This document shows positions 1-7,067 of a stretch of 31,943 nucleotides of DNA, in pieces; the stretch's first letter is position 1, and each line of letters begins with the position of its first letter. The position numbers and the translations under genes are program-made. The DNA is taken from the NCBI GenBank assembly GCA_027030435.1, contig JALVEX010000184.1, positions 1-31,943 on the forward strand. The letters run 5' to 3'. The notes below the pieces were generated by a model. It did no database searches. It saw nothing but the letters and a program-made list of their open reading frames with translations, and was not told the DNA's origin. Origin of the DNA: Paracoccaceae bacterium (GTDB lineage Bacteria; Pseudomonadota; Alphaproteobacteria; Rhodobacterales; Rhodobacteraceae).

Positions 1-315
1 CGTGAATGGATGTTGCTTCTCGGGCGCAAGACGGCGCGTGAGAAGATTGCCAGCCTCTTCGTGATCATTGGCCGGCGTGATGCGGCGCTCAAGCTGAAGG
101 AAACGGATGGGGAGCTTGCCTTCGATCTTCCGCTCACCCGCGAGGCCATGGCCGATTACCTTGGCCTCACGCTGGAAACCGTGAGCCGCCAGATATCTGC
201 CTTGAAGCGCGAAGGATTGATAAGGCTCGAGGGCAAGCGCCGCATCGTGATCCCGGATTTTCAGGCCCTGATGGCCGAAACGGGGGATGATTGCGATGGC
301 GGGATCATAGGTTGA
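1..315 (+). CDS. fnrL: Fnr/FnrL-type Crp-family transcriptional regulator (5' end outside window)
   Basis: This is the C-terminal part of a Crp/Fnr-family regulator. The reading frame is open from the first base (codons R-E-W-M-L-L), so the start lies upstream of the window and the ATG at 10 is internal. About 104 residues are visible. They cover the end of the dimerisation helix and the winged helix-turn-helix. The recognition helix reads L-T-L-E-T-V-S-R-Q-I, giving the E-x-x-S-R pattern that Fnr proteins use to contact TTGAT half-sites, and ends in the usual LIRLEGKRRIVI wing. Matching palindromes occur at 1289, 1321 and 5082 in front of usp, ccoN and ccoG. The N-terminal cysteines that would show an oxygen-labile [4Fe-4S] cluster are not visible, so FnrL (cluster-bearing) versus FixK (cluster-less) cannot be settled here. 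The gene converges on usp with 24 bp between stop codons. Confidence 0.88.
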   Translation, partial: REWMLLLGRKTAREKIASLFVIIGRRDAALKLKETDGELAFDLPLTREAMADYLGLTLETVSRQISALKREGLIRLEGKRRIVIPDFQALMAETGDDCDGGIIG

Positions 316-343
316 GCCGCCACCGCCCGCATTGCCGGCTCAA
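312..343. terminator. Symmetrical hairpin spanning both convergent stop codons (fnrL/usp)
   Basis: TTGAGCCG at 312-319 is exactly complementary to CGGCTCAA at 336-343, leaving a 16 nt loop. The stem contains the stop codon of the regulator (313-315) and the stop codon of usp (340-342, minus strand). The symmetry would let it act in both directions. There is no T-tract on either side, so it is not a canonical intrinsic terminator. It may instead protect 3' ends or limit read-through. Confidence 0.45.
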
Positions 344-1179
344 TGCGCCATGAATACAGGAAACTCCGCCTGCTCCATCACATAACGCGTGGCACCGCCC
401 AGGATTGCCTCGCGAAAACGCGAATGCCCATATGCGCCCATCACCAGGAGATCGGCATTCATGTCCTTCACATGGCGCATCAGCACATCGGAAACGCGCG
501 GCATCGTCTTTGCGAGGATCGAGATTTCGACCTTCACCCCGTGGCGAACGAGATATTGCGACAGCGCGCCCCCCGGATCCGAGCGATCCGGGCCGTGCCT
601 CGGCGGATCGACCATGGCGATGCTCACGATCTCGGCCATTTTCAGAAGCGGCAGGGCGGCCTTGGCCGCCGCCAGCGCTTCGGCGCTCTCGTTCCAGCCC
701 AGCACGATGCGCCTTGCATCGGGCCTGGGCTCGGCCTGGGGCGGCACGATCATCACCGGCGCATGGCCATCGAACAGCGCCGATTCCACGATCACCTCCT
801 GTTCCGGCCCGCAGCCCTCGCAATAGGGCCGGGGCAGGATCGCGAGGTCATTGTAGCGCGCCCTGTGTGCGACCAGCGTATTGAGCCCGGCAAGCTGCGC
901 CACGGCCGTTTCGCTCGACCACCGGATCCCGGCCTTCTCGAGCCGCCCCTTCACGAATTTCTCCGCTTCCGCCGCTTCTGCCCTGGCCACTTCCAGGGTT
1001 TCTTCCATGAACTGAACAGGTGCTCCGGCGTAATAATATCCGATCTGAGTGCGATCCACGCCCACGGCGATCACCTCGAGATGTGCGTCATGGGCGCGGC
1101 TTATGGCGATCGCCTCCTCAAGCGCAGAGGAAGCCACGTCCGGATCGCTGATGACGGTCAGGATGGATTTGTATGCCAT
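340..1179 (-). CDS. Tandem universal stress protein (UspA family)
   Basis: This 279-residue cytoplasmic protein has two Usp folds in tandem, roughly residues 1-148 and 155-279. The second domain keeps the nucleotide-binding signature (G-A-Y-G-H-S-R-F-R, then G-G-A-T nine residues further on). The first domain lacks a clear copy, so ATP binding is probably confined to the C-terminal half. Such tandem Usp proteins commonly accompany cbb3 oxidase genes in alphaproteobacteria and are associated with low-oxygen or energy stress; the precise role is unknown. The ATG at 1179 follows a strong ribosome-binding site (AGGAGAAGG on the minus strand). The gene is divergent from ccoN and shares its regulatory gap. 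An FNR box centred at 1295.5 sits about 41 bp from a possible start point near 1254, preceded by GATACT (1265-1260) as -10. Confidence 0.9.
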   Translation of the reverse strand: MAYKSILTVISDPDVASSALEEAIAISRAHDAHLEVIAVGVDRTQIGYYYAGAPVQFMEETLEVARAEAAEAEKFVKGRLEKAGIRWSSETAVAQLAGLNTLVAHRARYNDLAILPRPYCEGCGPEQEVIVESALFDGHAPVMIVPPQAEPRPDARRIVLGWNESAEALAAAKAALPLLKMAEIVSIAMVDPPRHGPDRSDPGGALSQYLVRHGVKVEISILAKTMPRVSDVLMRHVKDMNADLLVMGAYGHSRFREAILGGATRYVMEQAEFPVFMAH

Positions 1180-1259
1180 GGTGCCCTTCTCCTCTGGCTG
1201 AAAATGCTGTAGCTTCGGATCTTAACCGAAACGCAACGCTCCTGTTGCATTCAAGCCCG

Positions 1260-1302
1260 AGTATCGCATCAGGGAGGCAGTGCGAGCATTGACCTCGATC
1301 AA
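1260..1302 (-). promoter_or_regulatory. FNR box and -10 for usp
   Basis: TTGACCTCGATCAA at 1289-1302 fits the FNR/FixK palindrome TTGAY-N4-RTCAA on both arms. Reading the minus strand, GATACT (1265-1260) lies where a -10 would be if transcription began near 1254. That places the palindrome centre at about -41.5, the class II activator position. Site and spacing are seen directly; activation is inferred. Confidence 0.65.
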
Positions 1303-1320
1303 CGGTTTCCACGCCTTGAT

Positions 1321-1361
1321 TTGACATGGATCAAGGTAGCTTGCCGAAGCTGCCTCCATAC
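1321..1361 (+). promoter_or_regulatory. FNR box upstream of ccoN
   Basis: TTGACATGGATCAA at 1321-1334 matches the FNR/FixK consensus. A weak -10-like CCATAC occurs at 1356-1361, which would put the start near 1369 and the box centre (1327.5) at about -41.5. The leader to the ccoN ATG would be about 66 nt. FNR-type control of ccoNOQP is well established in Rhodobacter, Paracoccus and rhizobia. This box is 32 bp centre to centre from the usp-proximal box. Confidence 0.7.
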
Positions 1362-1434
1362 CGCAACAGGACGAACAGGATCGGGCGGGCCAGCGGGCTG
1401 CCCGTGCCGCCACTTGAGAAAAAAGGGACGCACA

Positions 1435-3030
1435 ATGTGGGATTTCGTTAAACTCGCTGTGCTTGGTGTCGTTGCGGTGCTTGCCGCCTACGCCGCCAAC
1501 CAGGCACACGATTTGGCCTATCTGGTGCATGCGCTCATCTTCATGGCCGCAGCAGGCATCGCATTCCTCTACACGCTGCGCAACTTCGGCGAGGAGCGTG
1601 TGGTCGAAACCGGTTACATGGACAAGGTGATCCGCTACGGCGTGATCGCCACCGTCTTCTGGGGGCTCATCGGCTTCTTCATGGGGGTGTTCATCGCCAG
1701 CCAGCTGGCCTTCCCATGGCTGAATTTCGAATGGGCTCAGGGCTACCTCAACTTCGGCCGGCTTCGCCCGCTGCACACTTCGGCGGTGATCTTCGCCTTC
1801 GGCGGCTCCGCCCTGATCGCCACCTCTTTCTATGTGGTGCAGCGCACGAGCGCGGCGCGGCTGTGGGGCGGCAATCTCGCATGGTTCGTCTTCTGGGGTT
1901 ATCAGCTCTTCATCGTGCTGGCGGCCACGGGTTATGTGCTCGGCGCAACGCAATCCAAGGAATATGCCGAGCCCGAGTGGTACACCGATCTGTGGCTCAC
2001 CATCGTTTGGGTGGCCTATCTCGCGGTGTTCATGGGCACGCTCTACAACCGCAAGGAAAAGCACATCTACGTGGCGAACTGGTTCTACCTTTCGTTCATC
2101 GTCACCATCGCCATGCTGCACATAATCAACAACCTGGCGATTCCGGTTTCGATCTTCGGCTCGAAATCCGTGCAGCTGTTCTCCGGCGTGCAGGACGCGA
2201 TGACGCAATGGTGGTATGGCCATAACGCCGTGGGCTTCTTCCTCACCGCCGGCTTCCTCGGCATGATGTACTACTTCGTGCCCAAGCAGGCCGAGCGCCC
2301 GGTGTACAGCTACAAGCTTTCGATCATCCACTTCTGGGCGCTGATCTTCCTCTACATCTGGGCCGGCCCCCACCATCTGCACTACACGGCGCTGCCCGAC
2401 TGGGCCTCGACGCTCGGCATGGTGTTCTCGATCATGCTCTGGATGCCCTCATGGGGTGGCATGATCAACGGCCTGATGACCCTCTCGGGCGCGTGGGACA
2501 AGCTGCGCACCGATCCGATCATCCGCATGATGGTGGTTTCGGTGGCCTTCTACGGCATGTCCACCTTCGAAGGGCCGATGATGTCGATCCGCGCCGTGAA
2601 CTCGCTCAGCCATTACACCGACTGGACGATCGGCCACGTGCATTCCGGCGCGCTGGGCTGGAACGGCATGATCACCTTCGGCGCCCTCTATTTCCTCGTG
2701 CCCAAGCTCTGGAAGCGCGAGCGGCTCTACTCGCTTTCGCTGGTGAGCCTGCACTTCTGGCTCGCCACGATCGGCATCGTGCTCTACGCCTCCTCGATGT
2801 GGGTTTCGGGCATCATGGAAGGCCTGATGTGGCGCGAGGTGGATGCGCAGGGCTTCCTGGTGAACTCCTTCGCTGATGTCGTCGCCGCGAAATGGCCGAT
2901 GAATGTGGCGCGCGCCACCGGCGGGCTGTTCTATCTCACCGGGGCTGTCGTCATGGCCTACAATCTCTGGATGACCGTCAAGCGGAGCCCGGCTGCGGCC
3001 GAGGCCCCTGCTGCGGCGCCGGCTGAATAA
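1435..3030 (+). CDS. ccoN: cbb3-type cytochrome c oxidase subunit I (CcoN)
   Basis: This is the catalytic haem-copper subunit of the high-affinity cbb3 oxidase in the cytoplasmic membrane; it reduces O2 to water and pumps protons. It has 531 residues and many membrane helices. Expected metal ligands are visible: H114 in R-P-L-H-T-S for low-spin haem b, H263 in Y-G-H-N-A for CuB, H313/H314 in G-P-H-H-L-H for CuB, and H401/H403 in G-H-V-H-S-G for haem b3 and b. Y307 in the L-Y-I-W segment is positioned as the helix VII tyrosine cross-linked to a CuB histidine in this family. The ATG at 1435 follows an AAAGGGA Shine-Dalgarno. An in-frame upstream start at 1321 would lie inside the FNR box and is not credible. 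The stop is followed immediately by GGAGGG, the ribosome-binding site of ccoO. Confidence 0.98.
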   Translation: MWDFVKLAVLGVVAVLAAYAANQAHDLAYLVHALIFMAAAGIAFLYTLRNFGEERVVETGYMDKVIRYGVIATVFWGLIGFFMGVFIASQLAFPWLNFEWAQGYLNFGRLRPLHTSAVIFAFGGSALIATSFYVVQRTSAARLWGGNLAWFVFWGYQLFIVLAATGYVLGATQSKEYAEPEWYTDLWLTIVWVAYLAVFMGTLYNRKEKHIYVANWFYLSFIVTIAMLHIINNLAIPVSIFGSKSVQLFSGVQDAMTQWWYGHNAVGFFLTAGFLGMMYYFVPKQAERPVYSYKLSIIHFWALIFLYIWAGPHHLHYTALPDWASTLGMVFSIMLWMPSWGGMINGLMTLSGAWDKLRTDPIIRMMVVSVAFYGMSTFEGPMMSIRAVNSLSHYTDWTIGHVHSGALGWNGMITFGALYFLVPKLWKRERLYSLSLVSLHFWLATIGIVLYASSMWVSGIMEGLMWREVDAQGFLVNSFADVVAAKWPMNVARATGGLFYLTGAVVMAYNLWMTVKRSPAAAEAPAAAPAE

Positions 3031-3044
3031 GGAGGGCCTTGGAA

Positions 3045-3773
3045 ATGGCACTTATTGACAAGCACGGCGTCATCGAGCGCAACGCGACCCTCCTGCTCAT
3101 CTTCTCCTTCATCGTGGTGACGATCGGCGGCCTCGTGGAAATCGTGCCTCTCTTCTATCTTCAGAACACCATCGAGAAGGTGGAGGGGATGCGCGTTTAC
3201 ACGCCGCTCGAGCAGACCGGGCGCAACATCTACATCCGCGAGGGCTGCTATGTCTGCCACAGCCAGATGATCCGCCCGATGCGTGATGAGGTGGAGCGCT
3301 ACGGCCACTACTCGCTGGCGGCGGAATCGATGTATGATCACCCGTTCCAGTGGGGCTCCAAGCGCACCGGCCCGGATCTCGCGCGTGTCGGCGGCCGCTA
3401 TTCGGATCAGTGGCACGTGGATCACCTCACCAATCCGCAATCGGTGGTGCCGGAATCGGTCATGCCGAAATACGGCTTCCTCAAGAAGCGCATGATCGAG
3501 CCCGAGCATATCGAGGAACTGCTGGCGACCTACCGCGCGGCCGGCGATCCCTACACCGATGACATGATCGCCCATGCGCGCGAGGATTTCCTGGCCCAGG
3601 CCGATCCTGATGCCGATACGGATGGGCTTTTCGAACGCTATGGCGAGAAGGTGCAGGTCCGCAATTTCGACGGCGAGCCGGGCATCTCGGAAATGGATGC
3701 GCTGATTGCCTATCTGCAGATGCTGGGCACGCTGGTCGATTTCTCGACCTTCACGCCCGATGCAAGCCGATAG
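3045..3773 (+). CDS. ccoO: cbb3-type cytochrome c oxidase subunit II (CcoO)
   Basis: This is the membrane-anchored monohaem c-type cytochrome that passes electrons towards CcoN. The protein has 242 residues. An N-terminal helix (about 15-40) is followed by a periplasmic domain with one C-Y-V-C-H haem motif (C68, C71, H72). The E-S-V-M-P-K-Y segment carries M140, the expected axial methionine. The ATG at 3045 has GGAGGG at 3031-3036 as ribosome-binding site; a TTG two codons upstream is less likely. It lies 14 nt after ccoN and 9 nt before ccoQ in the same operon. Confidence 0.97.
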   Translation: MALIDKHGVIERNATLLLIFSFIVVTIGGLVEIVPLFYLQNTIEKVEGMRVYTPLEQTGRNIYIREGCYVCHSQMIRPMRDEVERYGHYSLAAESMYDHPFQWGSKRTGPDLARVGGRYSDQWHVDHLTNPQSVVPESVMPKYGFLKKRMIEPEHIEELLATYRAAGDPYTDDMIAHAREDFLAQADPDADTDGLFERYGEKVQVRNFDGEPGISEMDALIAYLQMLGTLVDFSTFTPDASR

Positions 3774-3782
3774 GGGGTGGAA

Positions 3783-3998
3783 ATGGATCACTATTCCCTT
3801 CTGCGTGAATTTGCCGACAGCTGGTTCCTGCTGCTCATGTTCTCTTTCTTCCTCGGGCTTGTTGTCTGGGTGTTTCGCCCCGGCGCCAGCAGCCATCAGG
3901 AAGAGGCCGCAGAGATCCCGTTTCGCCATGAAGACAAACCCGCCTGCGAACCTGCCCCAGCGGCATTCGCCAATGATGTGAAGGAGGCGCGGCAATGA
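3783..3998 (+). CDS. ccoQ: cbb3-type cytochrome c oxidase subunit CcoQ
   Basis: This 71-residue subunit has one membrane helix (about residues 14-32, rich in L, F and V) and a charged, Glu/Pro/Ala-rich cytoplasmic tail. CcoQ stabilises the association of CcoP with the CcoNO core and protects the complex from oxygen. The sequence is poorly conserved, so the call rests on size, topology and its place between ccoO and ccoP. The ATG at 3783 is preceded by AGGGGGTGG; a GTG two codons upstream is in frame. Its TGA overlaps the ATG of ccoP by four bases (ATGA). Confidence 0.93.
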   Translation: MDHYSLLREFADSWFLLLMFSFFLGLVVWVFRPGASSHQEEAAEIPFRHEDKPACEPAPAAFANDVKEARQ

Positions 3999-4870
3999 CG
4001 AAAGCTCCCCGCAAGGCTCCGAAAAAAGAGCAGAAACAGGTCGAGACAACGGGCCATTCCTGGGATGGTATCGAGGAATACAACAACCCCCTGCCGCGCT
4101 GGTGGCTCTGGACCTTCTATGGCTGCATCGTTTTCGCGCTCGGTTACATGGTGGCCTACCCTGCCTGGCCGCTCCTCGATCGGGCAACGCCGGGCGTGCT
4201 CGGCTTCTCGACCCGTGCCGATGTCGAAAAGGAGATCAAGCGCTTCGAGGAGATAAATGCCGGAATCGAGAAGAAACTGGCCGAGACGGATATCACCGAA
4301 GTGGCCCAGGATCCCGAATTGAAGCATTATGCCAGCCAGGCCGGTGCCGCGGTGTTCAGAACCTGGTGCATCCAGTGTCACGGTGCGGGGGGGCAGGGGG
4401 CCAAGGGCTTCCCCAACCTTCTGGATGACGAATGGTTGTGGGGGGGTGACATCGAAAACATTCACACCACCATCACCCATGGGGTTCGCAGCGAGGCGGA
4501 CGACGAAACCAGAACCGGCGAGATGCCCGCATGGGCCGATGTGCTGGAGCCGGATGAGCTTCTGGCCGTGGTGGAATACGTGCTTTCGTTCAATCAGAGA
4601 GATGCGAACGCAAAGCTCGTCGAGGCTGGCAAGGTGGTGTTCGAAGATAATTGCTCCGGCTGCCATGGCGAGGATGCAAAGGGCAATATCGATGTCGGGG
4701 CGCCGAACCTGACCAATGCGATCTGGCTCTATGGCGGCACCCGAGAGGATATCATGGAAACCGTCTCCCATGGCCGTGGCGGCGTGATGCCCAACTGGAA
4801 CGCCCGCCTGAGCGAAGCCGATATCAAGGCTGTGGCCTTCTATGTCCACGGGCTTGGTGGCGGCCAGTAG
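3995..4870 (+). CDS. ccoP: cbb3-type cytochrome c oxidase subunit III, dihaem cytochrome c (CcoP)
   Basis: This 291-residue dihaem cytochrome is the electron entry subunit. The N-terminal cytoplasmic segment carries the family motif G-H-S-W-D-G-I-E-E-Y-N-N-P-L-P (20-34), followed by a membrane helix (about 37-60). The periplasmic part holds two haem sites: C125-I-Q-C-H129 and C220-S-G-C-H224. Methionines in G-E-M-P-A-W (177) and G-V-M-P-N-W (265) are the expected sixth ligands. The gene is translationally coupled to ccoQ through ATGA. Two runs of seven G (about 4387-4393 and 4440-4446) occur in the first haem domain and could be error-prone in sequencing; the frame is intact. It ends the first cco transcription unit. 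Confidence 0.97.
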   Translation: MTKAPRKAPKKEQKQVETTGHSWDGIEEYNNPLPRWWLWTFYGCIVFALGYMVAYPAWPLLDRATPGVLGFSTRADVEKEIKRFEEINAGIEKKLAETDITEVAQDPELKHYASQAGAAVFRTWCIQCHGAGGQGAKGFPNLLDDEWLWGGDIENIHTTITHGVRSEADDETRTGEMPAWADVLEPDELLAVVEYVLSFNQRDANAKLVEAGKVVFEDNCSGCHGEDAKGNIDVGAPNLTNAIWLYGGTREDIMETVSHGRGGVMPNWNARLSEADIKAVAFYVHGLGGGQ

Positions 4871-4880
4871 AAAAAAGAAA

Positions 4881-4903
4881 TCCGGGGGTCTCCAGCCCCC
4901 GGA
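4881..4903. terminator. GC-rich hairpin after ccoP
   Basis: TCCGGGGG (4881-4888) pairs perfectly with CCCCCGGA (4896-4903) around a 7 nt loop. On the plus strand an A-rich tract precedes it (AAAAAAGAAA at 4871-4880) and no T-tract follows. As written it is a textbook intrinsic terminator only for minus-strand transcription. For ccoNOQP mRNA it more likely acts as a 3' stabiliser or as part of a multi-hairpin terminator. Confidence 0.55.
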
Positions 4904-4904
4904 C

Positions 4905-4953
4905 GGCACCGACACCCCAGTCCTGTTCGCGCGTTTCCTTGGGGGTCGGTGCC
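4905..4953. repeat. Long imperfect inverted repeat between ccoP and ccoG
   Basis: GGCACCGAC (4905-4913) pairs with GTCGGTGCC (4945-4953). Beyond a bulged A at 4914 the stem continues CCCC/GGGG (4915-4918 with 4941-4944). The loop is 22 nt. It starts two bases after the preceding hairpin. Function is unknown; it could be an mRNA-processing or stabilising element between the ccoNOQP and ccoGHIS segments. Confidence 0.55.
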
Positions 4954-4972
4954 ACCCTAATTCCTGACGGGG

Positions 4973-5007
4973 CGCAATTGAAGGGCAAAAACCGGCTTTC
5001 AATTGCG
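4973..5007. repeat. Third inverted repeat between ccoP and ccoG
   Basis: CGCAATTGAA (4973-4982) is exactly complementary to TTCAATTGCG (4998-5007) around a 15 nt loop. It is the third stem-loop within about 130 bp, upstream of the ccoG FNR box. The rest of the 290 bp gap (5008-5081) shows no convincing gene. Confidence 0.55.
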
Positions 5008-5081
5008 TCATTTGATCGCCGCAAGGGGCTTTGCACCAGCGACAGAAGGGCGCAGGCTCGGGCCGATATACTTGAAATTCA

Positions 5082-5122
5082 TTGATCGAGGTCAATGTGA
5101 TCAGGCAACGGCGCTGTCAGAT
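5082..5122 (+). promoter_or_regulatory. FNR box upstream of ccoG
   Basis: TTGATCGAGGTCAA at 5082-5095 fits the FNR/FixK palindrome. Its centre (5088.5) would be at -41.5 for a start near 5130. A weak -10-like TCAGAT occurs at 5117-5122. This suggests that ccoGHIS has its own anaerobic promoter and is not solely dependent on read-through from ccoNOQP, as known for rdxBHIS/fixGHIS operons. Confidence 0.65.
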
Positions 5123-5160
5123 CAGCGCCATCGTCAAAACCGGAAGATCGGAGATGGTCC

Positions 5161-6588
5161 GTGTCAAGCACAGATAGCGCACCCAAGCTCTACGAAGCCC
5201 GCGAGCCCGTATTCCCCCGCCGGGTGAGAGGCCGTTTCAGAACCCTGAAATGGATCGTGATGGCGGTGGCGCTTGGCGTCTATTATATCACGCCATGGAT
5301 TCGCTGGGATCGCGGGCCGAATCTTCCTGATCAGGCGGTTCTGATCGATCTCGCCAACAGGCGCTTCTATTTCTTCATGATAGAGATCTGGCCGCATGAA
5401 TTCTACTTCGTGGCCGGGCTCCTGATCATGGCGGGGCTGGGGCTCTTCCTGTTCACCTCCGCGCTTGGGCGCGTCTGGTGCGGCTATGCCTGCCCGCAGA
5501 CCGTCTGGACGGATCTCTATATTCTCGTCGAGCGCTGGATCGAGGGGGATCGCAACGCGCGCATCCGGCTCTGGCGTTCGCCCTGGAATCTGAAGAAGAT
5601 CCGCTTGCGCCTTTTCAAATGGACGGTCTGGCTCCTGATCGCGGTGGCGACCGGCGGGGCTTGGGTCTTCTATTTCACCGATGCACCGACGCTGCTGCAC
5701 AACCTTCTCAGCGGCACGGCCCATCCCGTTGCCTATACGACCATCTTCGTGCTGACGGCCACCACCTTCACATTTGGCGGTTTCATGCGTGAGCAGGTGT
5801 GCATCTACATGTGCCCCTGGCCCCGCATCCAGGCGGCGATGATGGACGAGGACACGCTTACCGTCGGCTATCGTCACTGGCGCGGCGAGCCGAGGGGGAA
5901 ACGGCGCAAGGGGGCCGATGTGGAGGGCCTCGGCGATTGCATCGATTGCAATGCCTGCGTCAATGTCTGCCCGATGGGGATCGATATCCGCGATGGCCAG
6001 CAGCTCGAATGTATTACCTGCGCCCTGTGCATCGATGCCTGTGACGACGTGATGGAGAAGATCGGCAAACCCCGCGGCCTGATCGATTATCTCGCCCTTT
6101 CGGATGAGCCTCTCGAGCGCGCCGGCAATCCGCCGCGCCCGGTCTGGAAGCATATCTTCCGCCTGCGCACCATGATCTACACGGCGCTCTGGGCGGCCGT
6201 TGGGCTGGCGCTGGTGGTCGCGCTCTTCATGCGCTCCGAGATCGATATCCGGGTGTCGCCCGTGCGCAATCCCACCTATGTCATGCTTTCGGATGGGTCG
6301 GTTCGGAATACATACGATGTGCGCCTGCGCAACATGCACGGAGAGGACCGCGATTTCGCCTTGTCGCTGAAGGCGGATGAGCCGTTGAAGCTTTCCATCG
6401 AGGGCGAGGACGATCTCATCGTCAATGTGCCCGCTGACACCACTGGCCAGCTTCGTGTATACGTAACAGCGCCGCCGGATTCCCCTGCCGCACACAGGGA
6501 AAGGACTCCGATCCGGATCTGGGTCGAGGACATGAAGAATCATGTTCGCGACTACAAGGACACGATCTTCAACGGCAAACCGCAATGA
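5161..6588 (+). CDS. ccoG: Cytochrome oxidase accessory iron-sulfur protein CcoG (RdxA/FixG)
   Basis: This 475-residue membrane protein belongs to the CcoG/RdxA/FixG family, implicated in copper handling (Cu(II) reduction) during cbb3 assembly. There are several N-terminal helices with conserved C107-x3-C111 (W-C-G-Y-A-C-P) and C214-x3-C218 pairs. A di-[4Fe-4S] ferredoxin module follows (C260, C263, C266, C270 and C284, C287, C290, C294), then another membrane helix (about 336-355) and a C-terminal Ig-like FixG domain. The start is the GTG at 5161 with GGAG at 5150-5153. Its TGA lies just before the ccoH Shine-Dalgarno. Confidence 0.95.
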   Translation: MSSTDSAPKLYEAREPVFPRRVRGRFRTLKWIVMAVALGVYYITPWIRWDRGPNLPDQAVLIDLANRRFYFFMIEIWPHEFYFVAGLLIMAGLGLFLFTSALGRVWCGYACPQTVWTDLYILVERWIEGDRNARIRLWRSPWNLKKIRLRLFKWTVWLLIAVATGGAWVFYFTDAPTLLHNLLSGTAHPVAYTTIFVLTATTFTFGGFMREQVCIYMCPWPRIQAAMMDEDTLTVGYRHWRGEPRGKRRKGADVEGLGDCIDCNACVNVCPMGIDIRDGQQLECITCALCIDACDDVMEKIGKPRGLIDYLALSDEPLERAGNPPRPVWKHIFRLRTMIYTALWAAVGLALVVALFMRSEIDIRVSPVRNPTYVMLSDGSVRNTYDVRLRNMHGEDRDFALSLKADEPLKLSIEGEDDLIVNVPADTTGQLRVYVTAPPDSPAAHRERTPIRIWVEDMKNHVRDYKDTIFNGKPQ

Positions 6589-6605
6589 AGGCAGGAGATC
6601 CAGAG

Positions 6606-7067
6606 ATGAGCGAAGGGCGCCCCCTGACAGGCCGCAAGGTGCTGCTCATTACCTTCGCCTTTTTCGGGGTCATCATTGCCGTGAATTTCGTTCTGGCATT
6701 CAAGGCAATCAGCACCTTCCCCGGGCTGGAGGTGGAAAACAGCTATGTCGCCAGTCAGCAATTCGATGCCCTGCGAAAGGCCCAGATCGGGCTTGGCTGG
6801 CGGCTCGGAATCGACTATCGCGATGGCGAACTTGTGCTCGGCTTTGTCGATGCCTCCGGCCGGCCCGTCAAACCTGCGAAGCTCGAGGTGGTCGTCGGGC
6901 GGGCAACGGAGCGCAAGGACGATGTAGAACCGGAATTTGATTATATTGATGGTTCGTTCCGGGCTCCGCTCGATTTGGTCCCCGGCATATGGGAAATCCG
7001 CCTCAGGGCGCATTCCGATGACGGCACGCTTTTCCGCCAGACCCGGGAGCTTTTCGTGAAGGGATAG
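6606..7067 (+). CDS. ccoH: cbb3 oxidase assembly protein CcoH (FixH family)
   Basis: This protein of about 153 residues has one N-terminal membrane helix and a periplasmic FixH domain. It is needed for assembly or stability of the cbb3 complex. The family features seen are the S-T-F-P-G-L-E-V segment after the helix, the L-G-W-R-L motif, and a beta-rich C-terminal domain ending L-F-V-K-G. I chose the ATG at 6606 because AGGAGAT at 6593-6599 is correctly spaced. An in-frame ATG at 6585 overlaps the ccoG stop (ATGA) and would add seven residues. The stop abuts the start of ccoI. Confidence 0.93.
   Translation: MSEGRPLTGRKVLLITFAFFGVIIAVNFVLAFKAISTFPGLEVENSYVASQQFDALRKAQIGLGWRLGIDYRDGELVLGFVDASGRPVKPAKLEVVVGRATERKDDVEPEFDYIDGSFRAPLDLVPGIWEIRLRAHSDDGTLFRQTRELFVKG

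Noticed and set aside
1321..1434. Upstream in-frame ATG-less extension of ccoN
   Set aside because: The extension would start in the FNR box and place the promoter inside the gene. The ATG at 1435 has a Shine-Dalgarno and matches the family N terminus.
4871..4903. Canonical rho-independent terminator for ccoNOQP
   Set aside because: The hairpin is strong but there is no T-tract after it on the plus strand; the A-tract lies before it. I list it only as a hairpin with uncertain direction.
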